DNA from: an uncultured Prevotellaceae bacterium
Lineage (GTDB): Bacteria > Bacteroidota > Bacteroidia > Bacteroidales > Bacteroidaceae
NCBI GenBank assembly: GCA_902776665.1
Contig: CACYQZ010000001.1
Location: 62,001-126,000 of the forward strand
Direction of reading: 5' to 3'
DNA length: 64,000 nt
Both the position numbers and the translations under genes were made by a program. Below the pieces are notes generated by a model. That model was given only the letters and a program-made list of their open reading frames with translations. It was not told where the DNA came from and ran no database searches. Below are positions 34,631 through 43,528 of the stretch, piece after piece (the first letter of the stretch is position 1; each line of letters begins with the position of its first letter).

Positions 34631-34679
34631 TTTTTTGCGAAGGCACTCAAGACCGTCAGAAACTTTTTCTTTTGAAACC

Positions 34680-35861
34680 TTACACGATGTCCATCAGTTT
34701 CCGAATCGTCATATAGAATGGACTCGGCTCGAAATGGCTCTTCTCGGCAAGCCATTTCAGCACGCGATACGGCAAATGTTTATGATTCATTCGGCGAACC
34801 GTGAGATAGACGCCCGTCGTGTTGATCAAACCGACCGCTACGACCACGAGGAACTGCCCCGTTGCATCGAAACCAAGTTGCCAACTGAGGAACCACATCA
34901 CGATGTTCAATCCGTTCAGAATAAAGACAAAAAGCGACGTCCCAACGTGCGAGAAACCGATTTCGATGAAGAGGTGATGCAAATGCGACTTGTCGGCCTT
35001 GAAAGGCGAGATTCCCCTTAAAACACGCGCCGTCATCACGCGCAACGTATCGAAAACGGGCACGGAAAGCACCGAGATACAAAACGCCACAACGCCCATA
35101 TTCGGGAAATTATAAGCCACATACGAGTTCTTATCGACAATGTGGAGCGTGTAAATCGTCATCAGAATGCCCATCATGAGCGTTCCGCTGTCGCCGATGA
35201 ACATTTTCGAGGTTTTTCCGAAGACATTGTGCAGGAAGAACGGAATCAGCGCACCTGCCGTCAGCGAACACATCACCGCCATCGTTCCCTCTTTCGAAAG
35301 GGCGAAAAATGCCCCGAAAGTGAGGCTCGCCATGATGCACAAACCAGAAGAAAGTCCATCGACGCCGTCAATCATGTTGATGGAATTGATGATGCCTGCT
35401 CCAGCGAAGAACACGAGCGGATAGGCCAGATAGGTGGGAATTTCCTGGATGCCGAAAAGCCCGTGAAAGTGGTTCATGTTGCGATGATCCATCCAGATGA
35501 TGAAACCAATCAGGCAGATTTCGAGGATGAGACGTACCGTCGGACTGAGACCGAGAATGTCGTCGGCCAGACCGATGTAGAGCATCACCGTGATGGCGAC
35601 AATCGTCGGGAAGAGCGCGAAACTGTTGAAGAACATACTCGTGATACCCGCTCCGACGATAATGCCCCAAATCACTGCCACACCACCCATCACGGGCACG
35701 GGGTAGTCTTGAATTTTTCGCTCCTCGTCGGGCTTGTCGAGCACCTGCATCTTTCGCGCAATCCTGATAATCACCGGATGAGCCGCAAAAACCAACAACA
35801 TGGCCACGACAAACGGCACAACTATGCCTGGCAGCCATAAATTCCAAGGTAATCCTAACAT
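34680..35861 (-). CDS. Polyprenyl-phosphate N-acetylhexosamine-1-phosphate transferase (WecA/TagO type)
   Basis: The 393-residue protein is a polytopic MraY/WecA-superfamily member with about ten membrane spans. Key cytosolic Asp motifs are visible: GLADDILGL near residue 95, INMIDGVDGLSSG near 165 and FIGDSGTLMMG near 225. A His-rich cytosolic loop ADKSHLHHLFIE near 285 matches WecA. It transfers a sugar-1-phosphate, commonly GlcNAc-1-P, to undecaprenyl phosphate and so starts chain synthesis. It is the last gene of the minus-strand operon. The sugar identity is not decidable. Confidence 0.92.
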   Translation of the reverse strand: MLGLPWNLWLPGIVVPFVVAMLLVFAAHPVIIRIARKMQVLDKPDEERKIQDYPVPVMGGVAVIWGIIVGAGITSMFFNSFALFPTIVAITVMLYIGLADDILGLSPTVRLILEICLIGFIIWMDHRNMNHFHGLFGIQEIPTYLAYPLVFFAGAGIINSINMIDGVDGLSSGLCIMASLTFGAFFALSKEGTMAVMCSLTAGALIPFFLHNVFGKTSKMFIGDSGTLMMGILMTIYTLHIVDKNSYVAYNFPNMGVVAFCISVLSVPVFDTLRVMTARVLRGISPFKADKSHLHHLFIEIGFSHVGTSLFVFILNGLNIVMWFLSWQLGFDATGQFLVVVAVGLINTTGVYLTVRRMNHKHLPYRVLKWLAEKSHFEPSPFYMTIRKLMDIV

Positions 35862-35898
35862 ATTGTCTAATTTTTATTATTTTCTTGATTCAAATACA

Positions 35899-37083
35899 CT
35901 ACAAACGCCTTTTCGCATAGCGATAGAAACTGAAACAGGCATCGGCAGGGAAGAGTCGAGCCACGCGCCCGTATGAGGGGAATAGGCTCAAAAGTGTGCC
36001 GAAACGACGCAGCAAATGCGAGTTTTTCTCCTCAAAAACATTCGTGCGCAACATACCAAAGTTGCCACTTCGAAGAATGTGATTCAGCGCGATTCGGCCT
36101 TTCTTGTCGAATGAGGGCGAGTAGAACGGAATCGACTCCTTCGGTGCTCCGAGCGAGCACACGGCTGTCGAAGCAATCGTCTGCCAATGGGGCATGAGAC
36201 CCAATGTGTTAAGGTCTTTTTCCAACTGTGAAAGGTCGATTGTCGAGCGATTTTCGTGCAAATAGCGCATCCAGTCGCAAACCTGCCGCAACCCTACTCC
36301 ACCGTCGAAAAAATGGTTCATCAGATGGACGAAAACGAACATCAAATCGAAGCGCATAGGCGACAACGTGGCTGTTTTCGGGCTTTGAGCGTCGTCGTTG
36401 GGCTGTCGATCGGTCTGTAAAATCAGTTTGCGCGATTCACCTTTCAAACTCTCCTTCGCCCAGTCGATGTAATGATGGAAACAGCGTCGTCCGATACCAT
36501 AGACATTGAGTCCCTGCACTTCGACGCAGACACCTTTCAGCGAAAACACCACATGGCTACGCTCGTCCTCGGGTTCGCCTTCTTCGCCCGTCAACGACTG
36601 CATCAGTGCAATCGCCTTTTCGAAGTTCTGCGAGTCGGGCACCAACAGGTCGATGTCGCCGTGCACCCGATGGAGCGGCTGCGGATAGAACTGCGCTACA
36701 GCCTGCCCTTTCAGCAGAAAAACCTCAATGCCAGCCTTGTCGAATGCGTGGAAAAGGTAGGCGATGGCTTTGTTCATCAGATAGCCTCCTTCCTCCAAGT
36801 CACCGACCTGCGCCACCAAATTGAAATAGATGTCTTTCGGCGGTCGCAAAGCCTTCGGCAGAGTCAACAAGGCATCGAAAACTACGCCCGTCACCGTCTG
36901 TTCGATGGCCATATCCACGATGTTTTTCCATTCGTCGTGGTTCAACATCGACGATTTGGCGAGATTCGCCGCGCCGCTATTGTCGCCAGTACGCTCCGAA
37001 ACACCAAAAATCGACGGATTCAAGGGCGTTCCCCACAATCCGCATCGCAGCAAATCCAAAAAAGCCTCTTGCGTTCGTGTCAT
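35899..37083 (-). CDS. Nucleotidyltransferase-fold protein (PF14907-like)
   Basis: The 394-residue protein carries FLLKGQAVAQFYPQPLHR followed by HGDIDLLVPD (about 137-146), the Asp-x-Asp site of NTP_transf_5-type nucleotidyltransferases. There is no signal peptide. Proteins of this type recur in polysaccharide loci, where their acceptor is unknown. It overlaps the upstream glycosyltransferase gene by 4 bases (ATGA). A role in activating or adding a substituent on the glycan is an inference from context. Confidence 0.8.
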   Translation of the reverse strand: MTRTQEAFLDLLRCGLWGTPLNPSIFGVSERTGDNSGAANLAKSSMLNHDEWKNIVDMAIEQTVTGVVFDALLTLPKALRPPKDIYFNLVAQVGDLEEGGYLMNKAIAYLFHAFDKAGIEVFLLKGQAVAQFYPQPLHRVHGDIDLLVPDSQNFEKAIALMQSLTGEEGEPEDERSHVVFSLKGVCVEVQGLNVYGIGRRCFHHYIDWAKESLKGESRKLILQTDRQPNDDAQSPKTATLSPMRFDLMFVFVHLMNHFFDGGVGLRQVCDWMRYLHENRSTIDLSQLEKDLNTLGLMPHWQTIASTAVCSLGAPKESIPFYSPSFDKKGRIALNHILRSGNFGMLRTNVFEEKNSHLLRRFGTLLSLFPSYGRVARLFPADACFSFYRYAKRRL

Positions 37084-38249
37084 TGTTCACACAATTTCAA
37101 AACCTTGTCCACATAGCGGTCCCAAGTGTAGTCTTTCACCGCTTCGTGCGCCTGCCGACAAGTCTTCAGATAATCGTCGGAATCCATCAATTTCTTGATG
37201 TTTTCTGCGATACAATCTTCCGAAAAATCTCGATTATAGCGTCCGAAATCAATCGTTTCGCCAAATTCCTGCACGAAATCGTCGAAAGGCGACACCACGA
37301 CGGGCGTGTAGAAATACATCGCCTCAATCATCGACGAATAAGCCGCCCATTTCGGTGTCGGATTGACGATGACCTTCGCATTCTTCAGGCAATCGTAGTA
37401 TTCTTTACATTCGTCGGCCACATCCTTCCGTAGAAATCCATGGCATTGCACGAAATGGGGCACCTCTGGCAACTGATTGCGCTGGATTCCGATGATGTCG
37501 AGTTCCAAATCGCTGTATTCATCGGTCTTTCGCAGCAATTCCACCGCCCTCATCAGTTTGATGGCACTCTCCTTGTAGCGGTCGGGCTTGCCAACGAACA
37601 AAATCCTCCGAGAAGCCTTTTTCTGCTCAAGAACGTCCGTTTCAGACAGTTCCTCGCCCGACAAATCGTTGATGACATTGCCGCCCAGATAGTGAATCGA
37701 GGCCGTGGGATACAACTGCCGCATCTCCTCGGCACACAAGGGGAAAATCGAGATGACGTGCTCAGCGTGCTCAATGGCCTCCTTTTCCTGCAAACTAAAC
37801 CGCTTCTGGAAACGAGCCACCGCCTTCCCCCGTCGTTGCAGGTTGATGGCACTCGTCCAATCGCTCAGCAACAGCGACGGAATCGCACTGAACCGATTGT
37901 AGAACGCGTAGTTGATGAAAAAACAATAGTCCGCCTTCGGAAAAGCTGCCACCGCCTTCTTGATGCGCCTGTTACCAATCCATTTGTGCAGCCAAGTATA
38001 GCCGTAGTATTTCGGCTCGTCGTACCATAACGTCAAGACTTTCAGCACCTTACGGATAAAATTATCATAAAGACGCTCCCATCGCTGGTTGGTCAATGCC
38101 ACAGGATGCACCACAATGCCCTTCCGTCGCAAACCGTCGATAAAGCATTTCGGCACATTCGACCACGTCTGTGCACTCTCCGGGTCACCACCGGCAAAGA
38201 AGATGATTTCGCGTATTGGCATTTTTTGCTTTTTATTGTTATCACCCAT
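37080..38249 (-). CDS. Glycosyltransferase family 4-like protein
   Basis: The 389-residue protein has a GT-B layout. The C-terminal half carries RILFVGKPDRYKES near residue 220, then KVIVNPTPKWAAYSSMIEAMYFYTPVVV (split over about 310-337), where an EAM-type phrase replaces the usual EGxPxxxxEAM. The start could be the ATG at 38249 or at 38222 (MPIREIIFF). It overlaps the next gene by 4 bases. It follows a 208-base gap that contains an MBOAT remnant. Confidence 0.8.
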   Translation of the reverse strand: MGDNNKKQKMPIREIIFFAGGDPESAQTWSNVPKCFIDGLRRKGIVVHPVALTNQRWERLYDNFIRKVLKVLTLWYDEPKYYGYTWLHKWIGNRRIKKAVAAFPKADYCFFINYAFYNRFSAIPSLLLSDWTSAINLQRRGKAVARFQKRFSLQEKEAIEHAEHVISIFPLCAEEMRQLYPTASIHYLGGNVINDLSGEELSETDVLEQKKASRRILFVGKPDRYKESAIKLMRAVELLRKTDEYSDLELDIIGIQRNQLPEVPHFVQCHGFLRKDVADECKEYYDCLKNAKVIVNPTPKWAAYSSMIEAMYFYTPVVVSPFDDFVQEFGETIDFGRYNRDFSEDCIAENIKKLMDSDDYLKTCRQAHEAVKDYTWDRYVDKVLKLCEQ

Positions 38250-38294
38250 ATCCCACTCGAAAATTCGTGTTTAATTCTTTTATACCGATTTTTC

Positions 38295-38378
38295 TCAAAT
38301 AATTGCTACGATATTTCTAAAATACGGCAGCAGCACTACCAAGAAAAAAGCAACAAAAACAATGGAGTTGACTAACAT
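38295..38378 (-). pseudogene. Remnant of an MBOAT acyltransferase start
   Basis: In the 208-base gap between the opine dehydrogenase and the next glycosyltransferase, a 27-codon frame from ATG at 38378 encodes MLVNSIVFVAFFLVVLLPYF and seven more residues before TGA. This is the characteristic opening of membrane-bound O-acyltransferases (MLFNS-type hydrophobic start). The rest of such a gene is missing. It marks a deletion or replacement between two operon genes. Confidence 0.55.
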
Positions 38379-38457
38379 TTTGATTATTTTATTGCTCTGA
38401 TTATTCCTTTATTTTATATGCAAGCGCAAAATAGCATCATTTCAACTTTATAAACAA

Positions 38458-39519
38458 TCAATTCATACTATCAATGTACGAACTTAGGTCTTCCAACGAA
38501 TAAGCCATTAATCGAAAATCTCGTTGAACCAAAGAAGAAGCAATGGAAATTAGAGACGAAGATATAGGTGTTGAAATCCCTTTCATTTTTGCAAGATTTT
38601 CAAGCAGACATAGTCCCATAGGTACATCTTCATGAACATATCGAGTTTCTAAGGATGCGGGACCTTTAGGTCCACCTGTGTTGGCATACATATTGAAAAC
38701 ATCCAGACTATCTATCTGAAGATTCTCCTCATTTCTCCATTTACACGCATCAAGATATGATATCACAGTTTGTCCGCCGTATGCTTTTATCACTTGTTTC
38801 TTTTCTTCATCCAACTCCTCTATAAGATTCCAAATTGAAGGTGAAAACGATTCTCTATACATCCAAAAATCCCCTTTCATCTTCTCAATTCTATTGGCCG
38901 ACATAATCGTTCCTATGGTGTGCACTATTAAATTGGGATTATGCATAGCACTCTCAATTAAATTACTGCGTAAATATTTGTGGCGTCCAAATAGAGAATC
39001 TATTGTCGAGAGATAAATCTCGTCGGACTTCGAGTAAAAAGACACTGCGTTTCTTACATTTTTAAATAATATTTCTACCTTTCCTGGTTCTGTTATTCTC
39101 GCATCATATGGTGTAGATTCTCCTTCAGCAAAAATAACATTCTTTGTCGTTTGTTTTTTAAACATCACTGAACCGAGATTCCCAGGAATTATCAATACGA
39201 GTTGCCCATCTTTAAAATATTTTGAGAGTCGCTGGGCTAAATCCTTGTGTTGCAAACTTTGAGTTAGGATTAATATTACCTCCGCTTCAGAAAGCCCTTT
39301 TTCAAGATCTTTTGTTACCGATGCTGGTTTGCAAAGACTTCTTCGCAAATTATCCGTGTGATCTATACATTCTATATATCCTCGGCTCTTAATTGTTTCA
39401 TAATTTTCATTATGAAGACTTTCTGAAGTCTTTATTATAGTCACTTCATGTCCACATTGAATTAACTTGCAAGCATGCGCACATCCTGAATTTCCTGCGC
39501 CAACAATTGATACTTTCAT
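38458..39519 (-). CDS. Opine dehydrogenase (octopine/nopaline dehydrogenase family)
   Basis: The 353-residue protein starts with a Rossmann loop VSIVGAGNSGCAHA (GxGxxG at 7-12) and has the octopine-dehydrogenase C-terminal domain, with MHNPNLIVHTIGTI near residue 193, the region that holds the family's catalytic His. Family enzymes reductively condense an amino acid with a 2-oxo acid using NAD(P)H to give an N-(1-carboxyalkyl) amino acid. The gene lies 3 bases after a TupA-like ATP-grasp gene in the polysaccharide operon. This suggests that the opine is a polysaccharide substituent. Substrates are not readable. Confidence 0.82.
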   Translation of the reverse strand: MKVSIVGAGNSGCAHACKLIQCGHEVTIIKTSESLHNENYETIKSRGYIECIDHTDNLRRSLCKPASVTKDLEKGLSEAEVILILTQSLQHKDLAQRLSKYFKDGQLVLIIPGNLGSVMFKKQTTKNVIFAEGESTPYDARITEPGKVEILFKNVRNAVSFYSKSDEIYLSTIDSLFGRHKYLRSNLIESAMHNPNLIVHTIGTIMSANRIEKMKGDFWMYRESFSPSIWNLIEELDEEKKQVIKAYGGQTVISYLDACKWRNEENLQIDSLDVFNMYANTGGPKGPASLETRYVHEDVPMGLCLLENLAKMKGISTPISSSLISIASSLVQRDFRLMAYSLEDLSSYIDSMN

Positions 39520-39522
39520 ACG

Positions 39523-40428
39523 CTAAAAAATTTTTAATGATTTACCAAATTTTATATCCGTTTCTTTTAAGATGTTCTTGTCTAAACCCGAATCTGGGAA
39601 AAAAGTATATTCTCCAAAATAAACTCGATTACGGATTTCATATAAATCTATTCGAACATATTTCATTCCTTGCGAGAGTTTACTCGCAATTTCAAACATT
39701 TTATCCATTGTTTTAGGTTTGGGAATCGTAAAATTATCTGGTGCCTCTATACCGCGAATGTTTAAACGCAAAAAATTCCAGTCCTTGTCAAAAAAATAGA
39801 ATTTAGTATCGTTCAAATGACGTTCTAAACATACCATCACGCAATCGGCATTACCATCAAAACAAAAGAATTTGTAATCGGTCAATTCTTGGGAAAGGCC
39901 ATCATTCGTCATATACTGCTCTGCAATAATCCTCGGCTTCACATTCTTATACGGGTACTCTCGATTCGTCCAAAACGGGTTCTTTTTCAACCATTTCGTC
40001 ATTTGTTTCCGAGCCTTTGGAACATCCAAGGAAGCCTTGTCGCGACAGATGATGATACCTCCAGAATTATGCGTACATTTCAATACAAATTGATTCGGCA
40101 ATTTGTCAAAATCGATTTCATCGAAGGAGTCATAGACACCCAACGTCGGGATGATATATTCCTCACCAATCAAATTCGCCACATACTTCTTCGCCTCATA
40201 TTTGTCCACCATTTGGGTGTATTCCTCGTGCCGGTCATTCAGTTTCAACCACTGCAATTTCTCATTGAACGTTTTGGGATTATCCAAGTCCAACTTCTTG
40301 CGGAACGTCAAATAATAAGTCCATTTGACGAAATTTTCATCACTCACAAAACGACCCACTCTGTTCAGCAACAGACTACAAGCATAATATGGGTCTTGCA
40401 ATGCTTTTTTTATTTTGGGATTCATCAT
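39523..40428 (-). CDS. TupA-like ATP-grasp protein (first copy)
   Basis: The 301-residue protein matches the TupA-like ATP-grasp family (teichuronopeptide synthesis type). It has NPKTFNEKLQWLKLND near residue 52, FVLKCTHNSGG near 113 and the metal-binding end RIDLYEIRNRVYFGEYTF near 265. TupA-type enzymes are thought to link an amino acid to a uronic acid carboxyl with ATP. It is flanked by a CapA-like gene upstream (8-base gap) and the opine dehydrogenase downstream (3-base gap). It probably ligates the amino or opine moiety to the glycan precursor; this is an inference. Confidence 0.83.
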   Translation of the reverse strand: MMNPKIKKALQDPYYACSLLLNRVGRFVSDENFVKWTYYLTFRKKLDLDNPKTFNEKLQWLKLNDRHEEYTQMVDKYEAKKYVANLIGEEYIIPTLGVYDSFDEIDFDKLPNQFVLKCTHNSGGIIICRDKASLDVPKARKQMTKWLKKNPFWTNREYPYKNVKPRIIAEQYMTNDGLSQELTDYKFFCFDGNADCVMVCLERHLNDTKFYFFDKDWNFLRLNIRGIEAPDNFTIPKPKTMDKMFEIASKLSQGMKYVRIDLYEIRNRVYFGEYTFFPDSGLDKNILKETDIKFGKSLKIF

Positions 40429-40436
40429 CTACACAA

Positions 40437-41564
40437 CTATTTATTGTCAACACCTCGCAACACCTCTATGGTTATATCCCGATGTGCCTCACATTCTATA
40501 TAATTTAAAAGAGAAAGCCTCTTAGCCCGACTGATAAAAGATGGCAGGAGACCTCGTTTGCACAAATATCTCAAATATCGGTTGTAATAGGGTGAAAAAA
40601 GAGAATAATAATTCTTTGATTTCAACTTACATAATTTTCGGAAGGAATCTTCAAGTTGTTTCTCATCCGCTATGATCGTATTCAGTTCTCCCCATTTTTT
40701 TTGAAATTGTTGTCTTTCTTCTTCTTGCATCAAACGAACTTGAACCTCTGAACCAAGACATTGTATGTAGGGATAAGGATGGCAATCCACTATTTTCTTT
40801 TCTTCTATATGTACACCAAGCATATACCCCTCATTCCAATAGCGGGCGGTCTGGACTCCATCGTCAAAAAAGAAATTTCCTATTCCGTAATAAATCCACT
40901 GATTGCGATATGGTTCATAGCCACTGTAACAGTGTTGATGATGATTGACGACCAAATCGGCACCTATATCGATAATATAACGATAAAAGTTCTGCATTCG
41001 TGGCGTAGGCAATTGATATTCTTCCGACCCACCGTGAACAATAACGATAACGATGTCTGCTTTAGAACGAACCTCACGAATATCGTAAAAGACACGGATG
41101 GAATCGAGTGGATTAGAACCATATTCATCTTGCACTGAAAATTCGTGTTCACAGTAATTTAGAATGGCTACCACACCATCTGGATTCTCAATAAATAGTG
41201 GTTTCCTCAACTCCTTTTTATTTCTTCCACCGCCAACGAAATCCATTCCGCAACTATCCAAAGTCTCGATTGTCTCAGCCACACCTTCTTTTCCATAGTC
41301 GCAAAAATGATTATTAGCCAAAGTGACAGCATGGAAGCCACAATCCTTTAGATACTTGATTGTTTGGGCATCTGTCCTAAGGTGTGGACCAGATTTTTGT
41401 ATGGTTTTATGACTATCGTTAGCCACCGGTGCTTCCAAATTGACGACATTATAATCGGAAGTATTTAATAAAGAGACGATTTCACCAGAAATTGCTGCTC
41501 CATTCGACACAGCACATTTCCCTCTTCCTTCCGTCGTAAAATCTCCAGAGATAATGATTTTCAT
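40437..41564 (-). CDS. CapA-family protein (first copy)
   Basis: The 375-residue protein is a CapA/PgsA-like metallophosphatase-fold protein. Motifs are ISGDFT (5-10), VVNLEAP (40-46), LANNH (82-86), VIVHGGSEEY near 156 and VVNHHQHCYSGYEP near 190, followed by YYGIGNF. Family members take part in poly-gamma-glutamate or capsule assembly. There is no signal peptide, unlike classical CapA, so it is probably cytosolic. The tail phrase CEAHR near residue 360 matches CESHR at the end of the second copy at 61610. It is followed by a TupA-like gene, as is the second copy. Confidence 0.85.
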   Translation of the reverse strand: MKIIISGDFTTEGRGKCAVSNGAAISGEIVSLLNTSDYNVVNLEAPVANDSHKTIQKSGPHLRTDAQTIKYLKDCGFHAVTLANNHFCDYGKEGVAETIETLDSCGMDFVGGGRNKKELRKPLFIENPDGVVAILNYCEHEFSVQDEYGSNPLDSIRVFYDIREVRSKADIVIVIVHGGSEEYQLPTPRMQNFYRYIIDIGADLVVNHHQHCYSGYEPYRNQWIYYGIGNFFFDDGVQTARYWNEGYMLGVHIEEKKIVDCHPYPYIQCLGSEVQVRLMQEEERQQFQKKWGELNTIIADEKQLEDSFRKLCKLKSKNYYSLFSPYYNRYLRYLCKRGLLPSFISRAKRLSLLNYIECEAHRDITIEVLRGVDNK

Positions 41565-41567
41565 AGC

Positions 41568-42668
41568 TTATTTATTTTTTACAACATTTTTCAACAAATC
41601 CTCCCACATATCAACAATATTATCAATCAAATAGAACTCCGACCTCTTGACTGCTGAATTTTGAATTTTGGTCCTTTTATCACAATCTGTTATCATGATA
41701 GAAAGCTGTTTTGCCAAATCATCCACATCTCCTGTTTTGAAAAGAAGACCCTCTGATTCGTTCGTGACAATCTCTTTGGTTCTACCAAGATTTTCACAAG
41801 CAACTGGCGCACAGCCTTGGCTCATTGCTTCTATCAGCACCATCGGCAAGCCTTCGCTTCTGCTACTCAGGCAATAGATGGCCGACCGCTGATACAAAGA
41901 CTCCATATCAGTACGATATCCAAGTAATTCTACCACATCCTCTACATGAGCATTATTAATCATTTTTTCGATTACTTCTGTCTCAGATTTCGTCCCCCCA
42001 CCAGCAATTTGTATCTTCCATTTTTCTTCTCTCAACAACGGTGCGAGTCTTTCAGCTGCAGAAATCAGAATATCCCACCCTTTATACCTCCAATTATTCA
42101 GACGTCCTGCTGCAAAAATGACATTTTCTTTCGGAGGTATATTTGAGACTGGAGTAAATGAAAGGGGATTAGGCATTACAAAAACATTCTTCTTCTGATG
42201 ATATTTCCGAGCCATATACTCTTGATCAGCGATTGTCAGCAAAGTGGTGGCAGACATAAACCGGGGAATAACAAAATCACATACTTTAGTTGTAAAATGG
42301 ACATCATAAGCCTGACTTTCTAAAGCATGATGATTCGTAAAAATCACAGGAACAGACAAACCTAATGAAGCCAAACGGGAGATAAGTGAACATAAATCCA
42401 TATTCCCAATGACAACTTCTGGGCGGTATTGCTTGATATTTTTTCGCAACCAGCTTATCGCCTTTCCCCATTTAACGAATTTATTATCAGACTTGGGACA
42501 CAGTGGCAACACTTTTACTGCCTCATCCACGGGATAGGATGCTTCCATATTGGTGTCGGCCACCAGATACACCTCATGTCCCTGTTGTGCGAAGCCATTA
42601 GCCAAATTCACATGCACTCGCTCGGCACCACCGCCGCCCAAAGAGTTGCAAACCAAAAATATCTTCAT
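41568..42668 (-). CDS. Glycosyltransferase family 4
   Basis: The 366-residue GT-B protein starts KIFLVCNSLGGGGAERVHVNL, the donor-side glycine loop. The C-terminal domain has IFAAGRLNNWRYKGWDI near 185 and EGLPMVLIEAMSQGCAPVA near 280 (E-x7-E site). It adds a sugar from a nucleotide donor to the lipid-linked repeat. It overlaps the upstream GT2 gene by 4 bases. Donor and linkage cannot be read. Confidence 0.92.
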   Translation of the reverse strand: MKIFLVCNSLGGGGAERVHVNLANGFAQQGHEVYLVADTNMEASYPVDEAVKVLPLCPKSDNKFVKWGKAISWLRKNIKQYRPEVVIGNMDLCSLISRLASLGLSVPVIFTNHHALESQAYDVHFTTKVCDFVIPRFMSATTLLTIADQEYMARKYHQKKNVFVMPNPLSFTPVSNIPPKENVIFAAGRLNNWRYKGWDILISAAERLAPLLREEKWKIQIAGGGTKSETEVIEKMINNAHVEDVVELLGYRTDMESLYQRSAIYCLSSRSEGLPMVLIEAMSQGCAPVACENLGRTKEIVTNESEGLLFKTGDVDDLAKQLSIMITDCDKRTKIQNSAVKRSEFYLIDNIVDMWEDLLKNVVKNK

Positions 42669-43516
42669 TTTCTTGTTCCCTCCAAAACCTTTTTTCTCAT
42701 TCCACTCTCATAGATTTTTTTCACCAACGAGGGCGGAAGATTGCGAAAGACATAGCGGGCAATCGGATAGCGGTAGGCCAGCGTGAAAAGGCCGTGCATC
42801 CGATAGATGCCGTTCATATAGATTTTAAACTCATTCCAAGCCTTGACCCTGCTGCGACGGCGGAACACATCGCCCTGCTGGCGGAAAAACAGCACTATTT
42901 CCTGCAAATTCGCCATTCGATAGCCAGCAAGAATGGCATCGTACCACAGTTTGATGTCCTGACTCATGCGGTAACGCTCGTCATAATGCAGTCCCTCGTC
43001 GAAAATCCGACGGCGCATCATCACTGCCGGATGCGCCAACGGACAAGCTTTCACAATGTATTTGCAGGCATCCTCGTGCGTCAGCGGATAATGGCGCACA
43101 TTCAGACACTCGTGTTCGTCGTCGAACTCCTGCATCGAGCCGCCGAGAATGTCGATTTCTGGGTTCTCGCGGAGGAATTTCTCTTGAAGTTCAAACCGCT
43201 GCGGTGCGGAAATATCGTCGCTGTCCATTCTGGCAATCAATTCACCCATAACATGCTTGATACCAGCATTCAACGCTTTTGTCAATCCTCCGTTCACCGG
43301 TAACTTCACTACCACCATTTTGGCAACACCAGATGCATTTACTCTCGACTGAAAACTATCAATGATCAACTCCAATTCCTCTGGAATTGCCCCGTCTTCA
43401 ATCAAGACAATCTGCTCTGGCTTCCGCGTCTGGTCATCCCACACGCTCTGCAAAGAACGGTCGAGAAATGCTCCTTTCTCGGACTTATAAACCGACATCA
43501 AAACGGAAATGGTCAT
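42665..43516 (-). CDS. Glycosyltransferase family 2 (AmsE-like)
   Basis: The 283-residue GT-A protein has SVLMSVYK at the start, VLIEDGAIP (37-45), GLTKALNAGIKH (77-88) and the metal site RMDSDD (96-101). It is like AmsE-type transferases of exopolysaccharide loci. It is soluble apart from a weak C-terminal amphipathic stretch. The gene lies 12 bases after the GT61 gene and overlaps the next GT4 gene. Confidence 0.92.
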   Translation of the reverse strand: MTISVLMSVYKSEKGAFLDRSLQSVWDDQTRKPEQIVLIEDGAIPEELELIIDSFQSRVNASGVAKMVVVKLPVNGGLTKALNAGIKHVMGELIARMDSDDISAPQRFELQEKFLRENPEIDILGGSMQEFDDEHECLNVRHYPLTHEDACKYIVKACPLAHPAVMMRRRIFDEGLHYDERYRMSQDIKLWYDAILAGYRMANLQEIVLFFRQQGDVFRRRSRVKAWNEFKIYMNGIYRMHGLFTLAYRYPIARYVFRNLPPSLVKKIYESGMRKKVLEGTRK

Positions 43517-43528
43517 TTTCTGTCAATT

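Noticed and set aside
38250-38457. Invertible promoter of the Bacteroides capsule type
   Set aside because: I looked for flanking inverted repeats of the expected length here and around 30600-30745 and found none.
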